DNA of 32,181 nucleotides, from positions 1-32,181 of the forward strand of contig JAFGQN010000191.1 in NCBI GenBank assembly GCA_016935665.1, read 5' to 3'. The position numbers and the translations under genes are program-made. A model generated the notes under the pieces. It was not told the DNA's origin. It saw nothing but the letters and a program-made list of their open reading frames with translations, and did not search any database. This stretch comes from Deltaproteobacteria bacterium (GTDB taxonomy: Bacteria; Myxococcota_A; Polyangia; JAAYKL01). Shown here piece by piece: positions 1 through 10,200 of the stretch. The first letter of the stretch is position 1, and every line of letters begins with the position of its first letter.

Positions 1-120
1 AGGTGGCTGCGATGCAGATTTTTAATGACGACAGGGGTCAGACTGGTTCTTTCGCGGTGCAATGGGTGGATGGTCCTGGCTCGACGCACTCATCGAACCG
101 CAACGGACTCATTGATTCGG

Positions 121-969
121 TTAATTGAAAAATATCACCGCCAGCAACTGCCATACGTTGGGGACATGAACCGTCGTCAATTGTCCCATGCTGCACTGGG
201 ATTGCTGCGTAACAAACATATCGGTGTCGTCCGCGGCATCCGAACCATCGTCCGCGTCACTGTTCGGCGTCTCGTCATCGTTTACGTCATCCGCGTCGTT
301 GGCATCGTCGCCATCATCGGCATCGTCGTCATCATCATCGGCATCGTAATGTTCATCATTGTCGTTATTGTCATCGTCGCCAATATCAGCGGGCACTGCC
401 GGGTCTGTGTCTTCGGTCTCAACATCATCCGCTGCCATTTCCACATCACAACTCTTTGCCAACGACACGCACCAAAACGAAATCTCTCGAAGGGAATCGG
501 TTCCCAGCAAATCGGCACCCACCCCCCAACTGTCCACTCCGTCGCATTCGCAATCCACCCGCTGGTTCGTATCGTCCTTGTCAATCGACCAGTCACAAAC
601 ACCTTTTTGGGATTCGCACATTATTTCGATGGCGTCATCGGATTGCGTCACGTCCACCACGATATCGCTTACCACCGTCGAACACCTGTCGAGGGTGCGC
701 GCACACGCATCGTCCAGCTCATCGTCAGACAATTCATCCGCATCGGAAATTTCGTCTTCAAGGGTCCCCCAAAAAATATCCCCGTCATAACAACGGCACT
801 GCACCTGCATGGTGTCCTTATTGGCATGAAACAAATCCCCCTGACAATCCCCAATATCGGATGCGCATGAAACGGAACGTTCGGGCGCCAACCAGATGGC
901 GGTGGCGGAACGGGTCCAAATCCCCAAAAAAGCAAATGCGCACAGACTCAACCCAATATACGTCTTCAT
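121..969 (-). CDS. Secreted Cys- and Asp-rich protein of unknown function
   Basis: I do not recognise a named family. The 282-aa product starts with a typical Sec signal peptide (MKTYIGLSLCAFAFLG..., likely cleaved after SATA near residue 24), so it should be exported; there is no lipobox. Residues about 30-175 hold regularly spaced cysteines, which suggests disulfide bonds in the periplasm or outside the cell. Residues about 180-250 are a low-complexity acidic linker of Asp, Asn, Ala and Glu. The last 24 residues change character (one Cys, then a short hydrophobic end) and could be a degenerate sorting tail, but no Arg cluster follows, so this is not a clear MYXO-CTERM. A strong GGGGAGGG Shine-Dalgarno sequence lies about 6 nt before the ATG. 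It lies downstream of the restriction gene on the same strand, separated by 96 bp. It shares the MKT[YH]IG start, Cys content and acidic tract with the gene at 3865-4407. Confidence 0.75.
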   Translation of the reverse strand: MKTYIGLSLCAFAFLGIWTRSATAIWLAPERSVSCASDIGDCQGDLFHANKDTMQVQCRCYDGDIFWGTLEDEISDADELSDDELDDACARTLDRCSTVVSDIVVDVTQSDDAIEIMCESQKGVCDWSIDKDDTNQRVDCECDGVDSWGVGADLLGTDSLREISFWCVSLAKSCDVEMAADDVETEDTDPAVPADIGDDDNNDNDEHYDADDDDDDADDGDDANDADDVNDDETPNSDADDGSDAADDTDMFVTQQSQCSMGQLTTVHVPNVWQLLAVIFFN

Positions 970-1065
970 TGAAATCCCTCCCCTGTAAAAAGGTGTTCAC
1001 CCCATTCCAGTTCCAACGACTTGAAAAATGAGAACCTCGCCCCTTTAAAAAAGCACGTTTTGAAT

Positions 1066-2295
1066 TTAAAATTGCAGCGGTGATTGCCGGGGCGCCTGTT
1101 GCCGCTCCTTTACAATGGCAATGAAGTCGGCAACGGTGATGAGCCACGTTTGCTGTGCGGGTGTAAACGAGGATAAAATCTCTTTGGGAACCACCAGCTG
1201 CACACCGCTGTCGCGCATTTCGGTGGTCTGAGCGACACTGATTCCAGGCTCCAGTGTGCACAGGTGTTTTTGCGATATACGCGATGCTTCGGCCAGCACC
1301 TGACGCCAGCGATCTTTGCAGGTGGTTTTGGCGCCCAGCATGGTCAGCCGCTCGGTGGGAAACGATTCGTTTTGATACATTTGCAGCCCGGGAAAAATAA
1401 AATCCGGTCTGGAGGCATGTTCGGTCACTACATTGTATCCATAGTCGATTTGCAACTGTGTGAACAGGGCCAGCAAATGATTTTCCAAAGCATACCCGGC
1501 GCGGGATTTTCGGCGATTTTGCACACTCAATGAAAACCGGATAAATTCATCCACGTCGGCAAATCCGGTGTTGATTTTAGATTCCAGCTGATTTTTTTCG
1601 AACACGCGAAATGCCCGGTCTTCGATGGACAGCCATTCGGATAACGCACCATCGGGGTCCATTCTCGGATCGACATCCGACAATTCGCGGGCGAAGGCCG
1701 AAAAGACGCGTGTGGAGGGGAATCCATGGGCGAATCGCATGTGCAACCGACTGAGCAGTTCATCATCGCGAGACGTGGACACAATACCCAGCTTGTCCAG
1801 AATGAGGGATGCATAAAAATTTTTAACCCCGGTATTTTTCACATCCTTTGGGGCAAACCGAATACTCAGCTGTCGCTCTGAGATGCCAAACAGCCACAGC
1901 AGTTGTGCGGTCACCGTATCGCCATTTTTGGAAAGAAACATGGTGAACGGTTCAGCGCAGGTGGCGGATGGGCGATTGCGACAAAGAATCATCACATCTT
2001 CGGCCACAGTCGCGCCGATGCATGGGTTATCGGTGTAATACAACCGATACTCCGATCGGGTGGGATGGTTTTCGCGCGCATCGTACCAGGTCAACTGGAG
2101 CACGTCTTCCAGCATGCACTCTTCATCGTCGCACAGATAATGTACGCGGCAGGGGATTTTTTCGCGCCGCGCCAATCCGAAAATCTGTTTGAGACCACTA
2201 ACGCCATTAAACTCGTGTTCGTTGGATTTTGCAGGATCCACCTCCACTGCCGACAAGCGTTTATAGCCAAAGCAATCGAAGTGCTCGCTGAGCAT
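1066..2295 (-). CDS. EcoRII-like type II restriction endonuclease
   Basis: Predicted restriction enzyme cutting at the site protected by the adjacent cytosine methylase, probably CCWGG. The C-terminal third shows a PD-(D/E)XK nuclease core of EcoRII-C type: Glu in ALENHLLALF (about residue 271), Asp in RPDFIFP (about 298) and Lys in LGAKTTCKDRWRQ (about 323). The TTCKDRWRQVLAEA segment is, to my knowledge, the hallmark of this family. The N-terminal part would be the DNA-binding effector domain; the total of 409 aa is close to EcoRII itself (about 400 aa). The longest frame starts at 2361 inside the methylase gene, but the first 22 residues only shadow the methylase tail. The ATG at 2295, 14 bp after the methylase stop, is preferred although its Shine-Dalgarno sequence is weak. 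The two genes are probably co-transcribed, methylase first. Assignment to the family is firm; the target is inferred from the methylase. Confidence 0.88.
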   Translation of the reverse strand: MLSEHFDCFGYKRLSAVEVDPAKSNEHEFNGVSGLKQIFGLARREKIPCRVHYLCDDEECMLEDVLQLTWYDARENHPTRSEYRLYYTDNPCIGATVAEDVMILCRNRPSATCAEPFTMFLSKNGDTVTAQLLWLFGISERQLSIRFAPKDVKNTGVKNFYASLILDKLGIVSTSRDDELLSRLHMRFAHGFPSTRVFSAFARELSDVDPRMDPDGALSEWLSIEDRAFRVFEKNQLESKINTGFADVDEFIRFSLSVQNRRKSRAGYALENHLLALFTQLQIDYGYNVVTEHASRPDFIFPGLQMYQNESFPTERLTMLGAKTTCKDRWRQVLAEASRISQKHLCTLEPGISVAQTTEMRDSGVQLVVPKEILSSFTPAQQTWLITVADFIAIVKERQQAPRQSPLQF

Positions 2296-2309
2296 CCCGT
2301 GGCGGGTGT

Positions 2310-3644
2310 TCACGAATCTTCTCTGTGCCGTTGCAGTTGTCTGGCCACTTCTTTGGCGCACGCGGAGATGGCCGGCACCACCACGCTGTTGCCAATCTGG
2401 CGATAGGCCTGTGTATTGGATACCGGGAAACCAAATTTTTTGGGATTGTATCCCTGAAGCTGCATGGCTTCCTCCACCGTGAGCCGACGGGGCCGCCGCC
2501 CTTTTTGCTCAATCAGAATCTCAGCGCCGTCCTTGTGGTAACGGGCGGAAATCGTACGGGTCACCTGCCCCTTTTTAATGGGAGTGGTGTGCAGACCGTA
2601 CCCGAAGCCATTGCCTCTGGCTGCATGGTTGGCGCGATGGCGTTCCAGCGTATCCCATGTGCCAGGCCCCAATGTGAACTTGTCGTCCACTTTCCTGTTG
2701 ATAATCTTTTTAAGCTCCGGGTACACATACGATGGGTCGGGGCCATCTGGAATACAGATATCTGCTTTGTTCATGGGGATTTGAAACGGATCGTATCCCA
2801 CGATAAAAATCCGTTCCCGATGCTGGGGAACCCACTTTGCGCCGTCCACTATTTTCCAGTTGATTTCATAGCCAAGCACATCCTCCAGAGTATGCCGAAT
2901 AACTTCAAACGTTTTTCCCTTGTCATGAGCGCTCAGGTTTTTCACGTTTTCGAGAAAAAATGCTTTGGGTCTTTTAAGGCGCAGGATTTCCTTTATTTCG
3001 AAAAACAAAGTGCCCTGAGTTTCATCCTCAAACCCATGCTTGCGGCCCAGGGAGTTCTTTTTGGACACGCCAGCCAGTGAAAATGGCTGACACGGAAACC
3101 CGGCGCACAACACATCGTGATTGGGAATTTGAGATTTGTCGATGCGACAGATATCCCCGTACGGGACTTCGCCGTAATTGGCCTCATACGTCCGCTTGGC
3201 ATGTATATCCCACTCGCTGCTGAAAAGACACTTGCCCCCGGCATCCTGAAACGCCTGACGGAATCCACCGATGCCGGCAAATAAATCAACAAACGTAAAA
3301 TCCCACCGGGAGGGTGGCGGGTAAGGCACGTCGTTAAAAGAAAATGATTTATGCGCCTTTGGTGTCAATTTCTGGAGTAAATCAGAAATCTCCCGTGACA
3401 AAAACGGAAACAGGGTATTGGGAGATTGCATCCAGTGGGAAACGATTGCTGCCGCTTCTTCGCGGGATTCCGGGCCCAGTGAAGGCAACTGTTTCACTTT
3501 ATCCACTGCTGTTTTGAGAAATTCCCTGCTTACCATAGCGCTTCTGTCCTGGGTGCTGCAAACCCCGTTGCAGTAATGTTCATACTCTGAAACCCGCACC
3601 ATTGTCCACTGTTGATTTACACAGGCTTCTACCATGTAAATCAT
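2310..3644 (-). CDS. DNA (cytosine-5) methyltransferase, Dcm/EcoRII type
   Basis: Methylates carbon 5 of a cytosine in DNA, protecting host DNA from the neighbouring endonuclease. The C5-methyltransferase motifs appear in order: motif I FVDLFAGIGGF (about 118-128, SAM binding), motif IV GFPCQPFS with catalytic Cys185, motif VI ENVKNL, motif VIII QHRERIFIVG and motif X YRQIGNSVVVP near the C terminus. The target-recognition region contains ARGNGFGYGL and VTRTISARYHKDGAEIL, which resemble Dcm and M.EcoRII, so CCWGG is the likely site (family inference). The ~110-residue N-terminal extension also fits Dcm-like enzymes. No good Shine-Dalgarno sequence precedes the first ATG (3644) or the next (3635); an inner ATG at 3536 has AGGA 10 nt upstream and is an alternative. 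The 444 aa fit the family. Confidence 0.93.
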   Translation of the reverse strand: MIYMVEACVNQQWTMVRVSEYEHYCNGVCSTQDRSAMVSREFLKTAVDKVKQLPSLGPESREEAAAIVSHWMQSPNTLFPFLSREISDLLQKLTPKAHKSFSFNDVPYPPPSRWDFTFVDLFAGIGGFRQAFQDAGGKCLFSSEWDIHAKRTYEANYGEVPYGDICRIDKSQIPNHDVLCAGFPCQPFSLAGVSKKNSLGRKHGFEDETQGTLFFEIKEILRLKRPKAFFLENVKNLSAHDKGKTFEVIRHTLEDVLGYEINWKIVDGAKWVPQHRERIFIVGYDPFQIPMNKADICIPDGPDPSYVYPELKKIINRKVDDKFTLGPGTWDTLERHRANHAARGNGFGYGLHTTPIKKGQVTRTISARYHKDGAEILIEQKGRRPRRLTVEEAMQLQGYNPKKFGFPVSNTQAYRQIGNSVVVPAISACAKEVARQLQRHREDS

Positions 3645-3864
3645 TGAAACTATTTAACATATTACATACAAGGCCTATTCTCACAGGAATTATTCACCTC
3701 TGTATCGCCCCACATAAAAAAAATTTGATTCACCGAGCACACGGCCAACAACCCGCTGTGCACCAAAAGAGTTGGGCGCGCCACCAATAATCAATTTCGC
3801 ACTGCGGTCATTTCTGAAATGAGGCTATGAAAGGGATATTCCCTGGGGGCAAAATGGTGGGTAT

Positions 3865-4407
<543 letters not shown>

Positions 4408-5001
4408 GATGGCCCCCTTGCTCGTTAACGTGTTTATGTCTTTCCACAATCTCAGGTTGATATTCTCAGCCTTCATCCATTTTTTGCACAGGTTCGTTCT
4501 AATGCTGACATGCAGATAATCGTCAACGCAGCAAATTTCCGAAGCACCAAAGGCGATTTTTTATAAAAATACAGCATTAATAGAATCAATCAATCGAACA
4601 AAGATGCTTGCACGACGTGGATTTTTCATCATATTTTCGGGGTGTTATATTGACCGTCGCAATCATCACAGGCGAATTGCGCCATGCTCCATGCCAGATA
4701 AACCACTAATAAAATTAAACAATTCCCAACAAACACGTTTGTTGCAAAAATAGGATATCAGTGCTGACGGTTTATGTTGACCTTTTGTTCGCTGACCGTT
4801 AATTTCAGATTTATAAAAACTGACGGTGAATTAATAACAGAATAACCATGATCCAAAATTCGTTTTGAGAAATCCTGCAAAGAGCATCTCAAAACGGATT
4901 GTCGCTGATTTTTTTTCAACGACATCGTCGTAAGAGCGAAACGGTGACACCGAAAGAAAATATATCGAATGGAATTTTGTTTCTGAACAAGCGGCAAAGC
5001 G
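4408..5001. other. Intergenic region, 594 bp, with 28-bp-spaced repeats
   Basis: AT-rich stretch between the divergent poly-Asp gene and the histidine-kinase gene; no credible gene was seen on either strand. It should hold promoters for both directions. The clearest structure is a set of three CTGAC(G/C)GT motifs at 4764, 4792 and 4820, listed separately. A TTGACC at 4778-4783 could be a -35 element, but no convincing -10 follows at the right distance. Confidence 0.6.
4764..4832 (+). promoter_or_regulatory. Three direct repeats CTGAC(G/C)GT at exact 28-bp spacing
   Basis: CTGACGGTTTAT begins at 4764, CTGACCGTTAAT at 4792 and CTGACGGTGAAT at 4820, each 28 bp from the last. The 8-bp core differs at one base in the middle copy, and the four bases after it are A/T-rich apart from one G. 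They lie 170-240 bp upstream of the histidine-kinase start. Repeated half-sites upstream of a two-component gene suggest regulator binding, but this is inference from spacing only. Confidence 0.35.
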
Positions 5002-7169
5002 ATGAGCACCAGACAAGCACCATTTCAAAACAGCACGTTCCCGTTTGACGTGTCTTCCACGCGCCGACACCTGGACCGCACCGCATCAATTTTCAAAGCG
5101 GTCCGTGGCATCAACCGAGGCGTGGTAATAGGCGAGGACTCGATAAAGCTGATCTCGTCCGCAATTGAAAAATTGATTTCGGAAAAAATCCTTACCACCG
5201 CATGGCTGTACCTGCACCCAGCCAAATCCACACAATCCAAAAATGTGGCGCATGGGTGGGGCCCGGCATTTGCAAAACTGGCCGAAAAAATGGATAGCGG
5301 CTGGCTCCCCCATTGCTGTGAGACGGCACTGACAGAGGAATGCATCGTCACACTCCAACTGCCGGCGGACAACTGCCGGGAATGTCCCCTCTCCTGCATC
5401 TGGCCAGTGGAATACGAAATGCCGGAAGAAGCGTTGACCACCACCATCCAGATGGATTCAGAAATACTGGGCTACATCAGCGTCACGGCGGACTCGTCAT
5501 CGTCCACTGTGGAAGAGCGACAATTCTGGCTGAAGGAGCTGTCCAATGACATCGCATTTGCGCTGCGCAACCTGGCACTCATTGAAGACCAGAAAAACGC
5601 GGAATCCGCACTGCAGCAGGAAGCGATTCGACGTCAGGTTCTGATGCAGGCCTGCAGGGACGGCATTTGCATTTTCAATCAGGACTACAAAGTGGTTGAC
5701 GCCAACCAGCGCTTTGCGGATACGCTGGGATACTCCCCAGAGGAAATACTCGACCTTCACCTGTGGGATTTTGAATCAAATATGAATGAGGAACAGATTC
5801 GAGCAGGCTGTCCCGATCTGACACAGGTATTTTTTACCTTCGAGACCCGTCATCGGCGCAAGGACGGCACGTTGGTTGACGTTGAGGTGAGTTCATCCGG
5901 CGCATTGGTGGGCGATACCCCTTTGGTGTTCAGCGTTTGTCGGGACATCACCGAAAAGAAGAAACTGCACGCCAGCCTGGTGCAGTCAGATCGATTGGCC
6001 AACATGGGACTGATTGCAGCGGGAGTGGCGCACGAAATCAACAATCCCCTGGCCTACCTGTTGTACAATCTGGAGAGTGTCAGTAGCGATTTATCTGCGT
6101 TAAAACCCAGGCATCAAAAGAGATCGGAAACAAATTCGCCTGCACAAAACGGCGCACTCTCGCCATCACCAGTCAACGTTCTGGCCTCGCTCATTAAAGA
6201 TATTGACCGCAAAATTGCAGAAGCGCTGGAAGGCGCTCGGCGCATACAGGGAATCGCTCAAACGCTGGGGACATTTTCACATGCAAACATGGAAAGTGTG
6301 GCGCCGGTCAGTGTGAACTATGCGCTGAAATGTGCCATAGATATGGCGTTCAACGAAATTAAATACCGCGCCAGACTGGTGACCGATTTGGCAACTGTTC
6401 CGAATGTAATGGCAGACGAAGGCTCACTCTCTCAGGTATTTTTAAATTTGCTCATTAACGCCGCCCACGCCATTGACGAAGACAGTGTGTCTAAAAATGA
6501 AATCCGAGTAAAAACATTCTGCCAGGACAACATGGTTCACATCGAAATCCGCGACACGGGCTGCGGGAACACCTCAATCAAATCTTCGACCCGTTCTTTA
6601 CCACTAAAAGCTGTGGTATTGGTTCCGGTCTGGGGCTGGCCATTTCCAAAAGTATCGTGTCAGCGTTCAATGGTGAAATATCCGTCCAAAGCACCTGCGG
6701 TGAGGGAACACAATTTCGCATCGCCCTGCCCGCATATATTGAAGAATGCCCGGAGGAATCGCCCGCGGAGGAAACGGTTCTGGAACCGGAAAATTGCGGA
6801 CGAGTTCTTGTGATTGACGATGAGGAAGGCATTTGTCGAGCGCTGCAAAGATTGCTGTACCAGCACGAGGTCATCACCGTAAAACATGGCTATGATGCAA
6901 AGGAGACCGTGACCGAGAACGATAATTTCGATGCAATTCTTTGCGACATGATGATGCCAGGGGTCACGGGAATGGACTTTCATCAATGGCTCGCTAATAC
7001 GTATCCACATCTGGCGTCTCGCGTTGTCTTTATCACCGGTGGCGCGTTCACTCCCGTTGCCCAGGAGTACCTCAATTCGTCGGGAGTCCCCTGCATCAAC
7101 AAGCCGTTTGACTCAATGGAACTTTCTAAAACCGTCAACGAAATGATTGGCGCCCCAAAAAAGGTGTGA
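5002..7169 (+). pseudogene. Frameshifted hybrid sensor kinase: GAF-like, PAS, HisKA/HATPase, receiver
   Basis: A soluble sensor histidine kinase with a C-terminal receiver, broken into two frames. The first frame (5002-6813) carries a Cys-rich GAF-like sensory region (about residues 40-195, with HCCE, EEC and NCRECPLSC), a PAS domain (about 208-325), the phospho-acceptor motif AHEINNPLAYLLYNL (His344), an N-box (FLNLLINAAHAI) and a G1 box ending DTGCG near 6567. The expected continuation, EHLNQIFDPFFTTK, GSGLGLAISKS and then a receiver (VLVIDDEEG..., CDMMMPG, NKPF), is in another frame that runs to 7169. After DTGCG the usual three residues (such as IPP) are missing, so about 10 bp were probably lost; a single missing G is the alternative. 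As read, the kinase lacks its lid and G2 box. The N-terminal start has a weak ribosome site. If the shift is a sequence error, the gene encodes one protein of about 720 aa. Confidence 0.85.
6560..6575 (+). other. Frameshift site inside the kinase ATP-binding domain
   Basis: Up to ggctgcggg (6559-6567) the protein reads DTGCG in the upstream frame; from gaacacctc (6567-6575) it reads EHL in the downstream frame. Both sides match the kinase consensus, so the break is located to a few bases. Confidence 0.8.
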
Positions 7170-7206
7170 TCAATTCGAACCGATGTTCAAAGGAAGTCTG
7201 GTTAAC

Positions 7207-10200
7207 CTATCGCACTTCCAGGTGGGACCAGGGAACATTTCCCTGGTAATAGAGATAGTACCCACCGTCCACTTTGGCGGGATAATCCCAGTTTCCAACG
7301 TAGATATTGGTCACGTCACGACCATTCAGGTTCACATTGAGGTTATTCCAGCTGTTTACATAACTGCGCAGATTATTGAGGAAGTAACAGGTGTTTGCCG
7401 AACCATCCTTTGTGAACGGCGCGTTGACAGTCACTACAGAATCACATCCGGAAAGACACGTGCAATTATCAACGGGGCATTCGCCGCAGTCTGAAGGGCA
7501 ACTCTCACAGTCTTCGCCGTCTTCACATACGCCGTTGTCACAGACCGGCGGACAAGCACCGCAGTCTGCCGGACAGTTGGAGCAGGTCTCCCCGTCTTCG
7601 CACACGCCGTTGTCGCAGACCGGCGGACAAGCACCGCAGTCTGCCGGACAGTTGGAGCAGGTCTCCCCGTCTTCGCACACGCCGTTGTCGCAGACCGGCG
7701 GGCACACGCCGCAGTCTTCTGCACAGTTTGAGCACGTCTCGCCTTCTTCACATACGCCGTTGTTGCAGACTGGCAGGCACGCGCCGCAGTCGGTTACGCA
7801 GGACAAGCAATCTTCACCACCGTTGCATACACCGTCTCCACAGCGAGATACTTTCCCAAAGGTCACTCTAAAGATACCGCTCTCCCCCGGTGGCAATGTC
7901 ACTACCCGTGTATCCGGATTGAAGTTGGTATATGCGGCACCGTCGTGGGTGATGCGCAGAATCTTGAATAATTCATCTTCAATAGCCACAGGTGTCAGGC
8001 GAATATTCTGGGTCTCGTTAGACTCCGGGAATTTGTAATACAGATGTACCGATGCGTCGTGATAGTACAGACTTGAGTACAGATATGTGTAGTATCCCAG
8101 TTCGATGGGGTGGTAACCGCCATTAAACAGACCGCCTTTGGATATGGCCACGAGCGAACTGCCGTCTTCCGAAATTTTGTCAAATACATCACCGTAAACA
8201 TCATCCACCTGGTGCTCCATGAAAAAGCGCATGGATTCGTCAGCCACCTGCAGATACATGTCTTTGTCGCTCTGAGAGTCTGCCACGTAGTAGTTGATCA
8301 AACCGGATGTAACGCATTGCTCCAGCATCCAGTGGTCTTTGTTTCGATTGAAAACCACCCCGGTATTCCAATTAAACTGAGAAAACGGCCCACCATTCAC
8401 ATGATCATAGCCGCCATTTTCCCACATATCCCACATCATGGCCTGTGCTGCTTCTTTCAACTCGGTTCTGTCTCTGTTGGCCAGATAAACGCGTTCCAGC
8501 ACCCACGCCACCTTGTACACATGGCCCACATCTGTGGTGGTGTTGTTGGCACTGACATTCCAATCCGCGTCATATACTTCCGGCCATCCCAATGCGGACG
8601 TATCCATACTGCCGTACAGATGATCAATGATGTTGTCGGCCAAATCCATTAACCGCTCGTTGAACCGGGCATCGTCGAACATAAGGTCGAGCAACGCGGC
8701 ATGGGTGGTCACCGCATCCACGGTGGGGGTGAATCCTTTTTCAGAGCGATTGGTCCAGTCCGTGGACGCATGATTAAAGTAACCTTTGGTGGAAGGCGCA
8801 TCATCCCAGAGATGCGTATCCAGATTCCAAAGGCCGGTTTCCAGCCACGATGCATCGGAGCCGGCGCCGTCGTTCCATGGCAAATTGCCCCCGCCCGTGG
8901 CCTCCACCATCGCTGCAATTCCCACCATGGCGTAATGCTGCTGGAAGCTCCACCAATTGTTATGCCCCCAGTGAGAGATATGATTTCCCGCCACATCGGT
9001 GGCAATGTACCAACCGTTATCATAGGCATGCTCATAAAGAAACGCCAGCGCGTGGCGGGCATTCTCGAGATATGCTTCATCACCCGTCAACATGAATGCC
9101 CGCACAAATGCATATGCCAGACGCGATTGCCCGCACATGGATTTCAGGTTTTCGCTGGTGGGTGTGCCGTCCCGATTCAGGCTGGTATAAAAACCGCCAT
9201 TGGTATCGTCGCGCCCCAGTGAACGAAAATCCGCAATGCTACGGACAAATTCAATATTCAACTCAGGAGTGAGAATGTAGGGGCTCTGCGGCTGGTATCC
9301 ATTGGTCACGGCAAACGATACCGTCACATCCACTGGAGACGCCATGTTCAAGGCGCTGTGGGTAATGGAAATAACATCCGAATAACTGCCTGGCAAAAGG
9401 GCGCCGGCATCCGCGACAACGTTTAGCGTTACGACTCCTCCCGGAGTGATGGTGCCATTTTGTGGAGCCACCGACAACCAGGTCTGCGATGACGCCAGGG
9501 ACCACTGAATGGCGGTACTTGACGAATTCTGCAAAACCACACTATCCGAAGTCTGTTCCGTTGTCAGCGCCGACAGCGTTACGGACTGTTTATCCAACGA
9601 TAATCCAGACAAAATTGTTGCTCCCGACAGGGCCACGGAAATCGAAGGATTATCTGTCGCATCGCTTTGAATGCTGAGCAATCCCGCATAATCACCCTCA
9701 GCGACTGGTGCAAAGGTAATAGTAATGTCTACGCTGGCTCCGTTGGCGATAACAACGGGCGTGCTGACATCCACAGAAAACGCTGCATCGTCCACATCAA
9801 GCGCCGATACGGTTACCGGAAGCGCACCATCATTACTCAATGTCAACGAAACCGTTTTAGAAACGCCCGGCTCGGTGGTGCCAAAGGGAATCTCAGTCTC
9901 GGAAACGGCCAGATGTGCCTCACTGTCGGCTACCTCCGTCAGACTGATGTTGTCGAGATGATATGTCCCGCCATACACCCCACAGTTGAATTCAATGCGC
10001 GCCCCAGCATCACTTTGCGCCGTCATTTCGAATGTAACGCTGTACCGTGTGGATACGGTGGTCAGCGTCACCTCCTTTTCACTGGGCACAGTCGTGTACG
10101 GGGTATAGTCACCGCCATCTTCACCCACATTGATTTGCATTTTCTGGGCGCCGGTATTCTGTGGCCCCTTCCATGCATCAAAGGAAAATGTGTATTTCTT

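Noticed and set aside
25-870. Long plus-strand open frame with a hydrophobic Ile/Val stretch
   Set aside because: It is the antisense of the acidic exported gene at 121-969; the Ile/Val run mirrors GAY codons. No ribosome site or family match.
4758-5009. 83-codon minus-strand frame in the gap before the kinase gene
   Set aside because: No clear ribosome site, unremarkable composition, and overlap with the kinase start and the 28-bp repeats.
6657-7169. Stand-alone response regulator gene starting at 6657
   Set aside because: The ATG lies inside the kinase G2 region and the first residues are still ATP-binding domain; it is the downstream half of the frameshifted hybrid kinase.
7391-8038. Plus-strand frame with SSHTPLSQTGG repeats
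   Set aside because: Antisense of the Cys-rich repeats of the lipoprotein; the repeat pattern follows from the 75-bp units.
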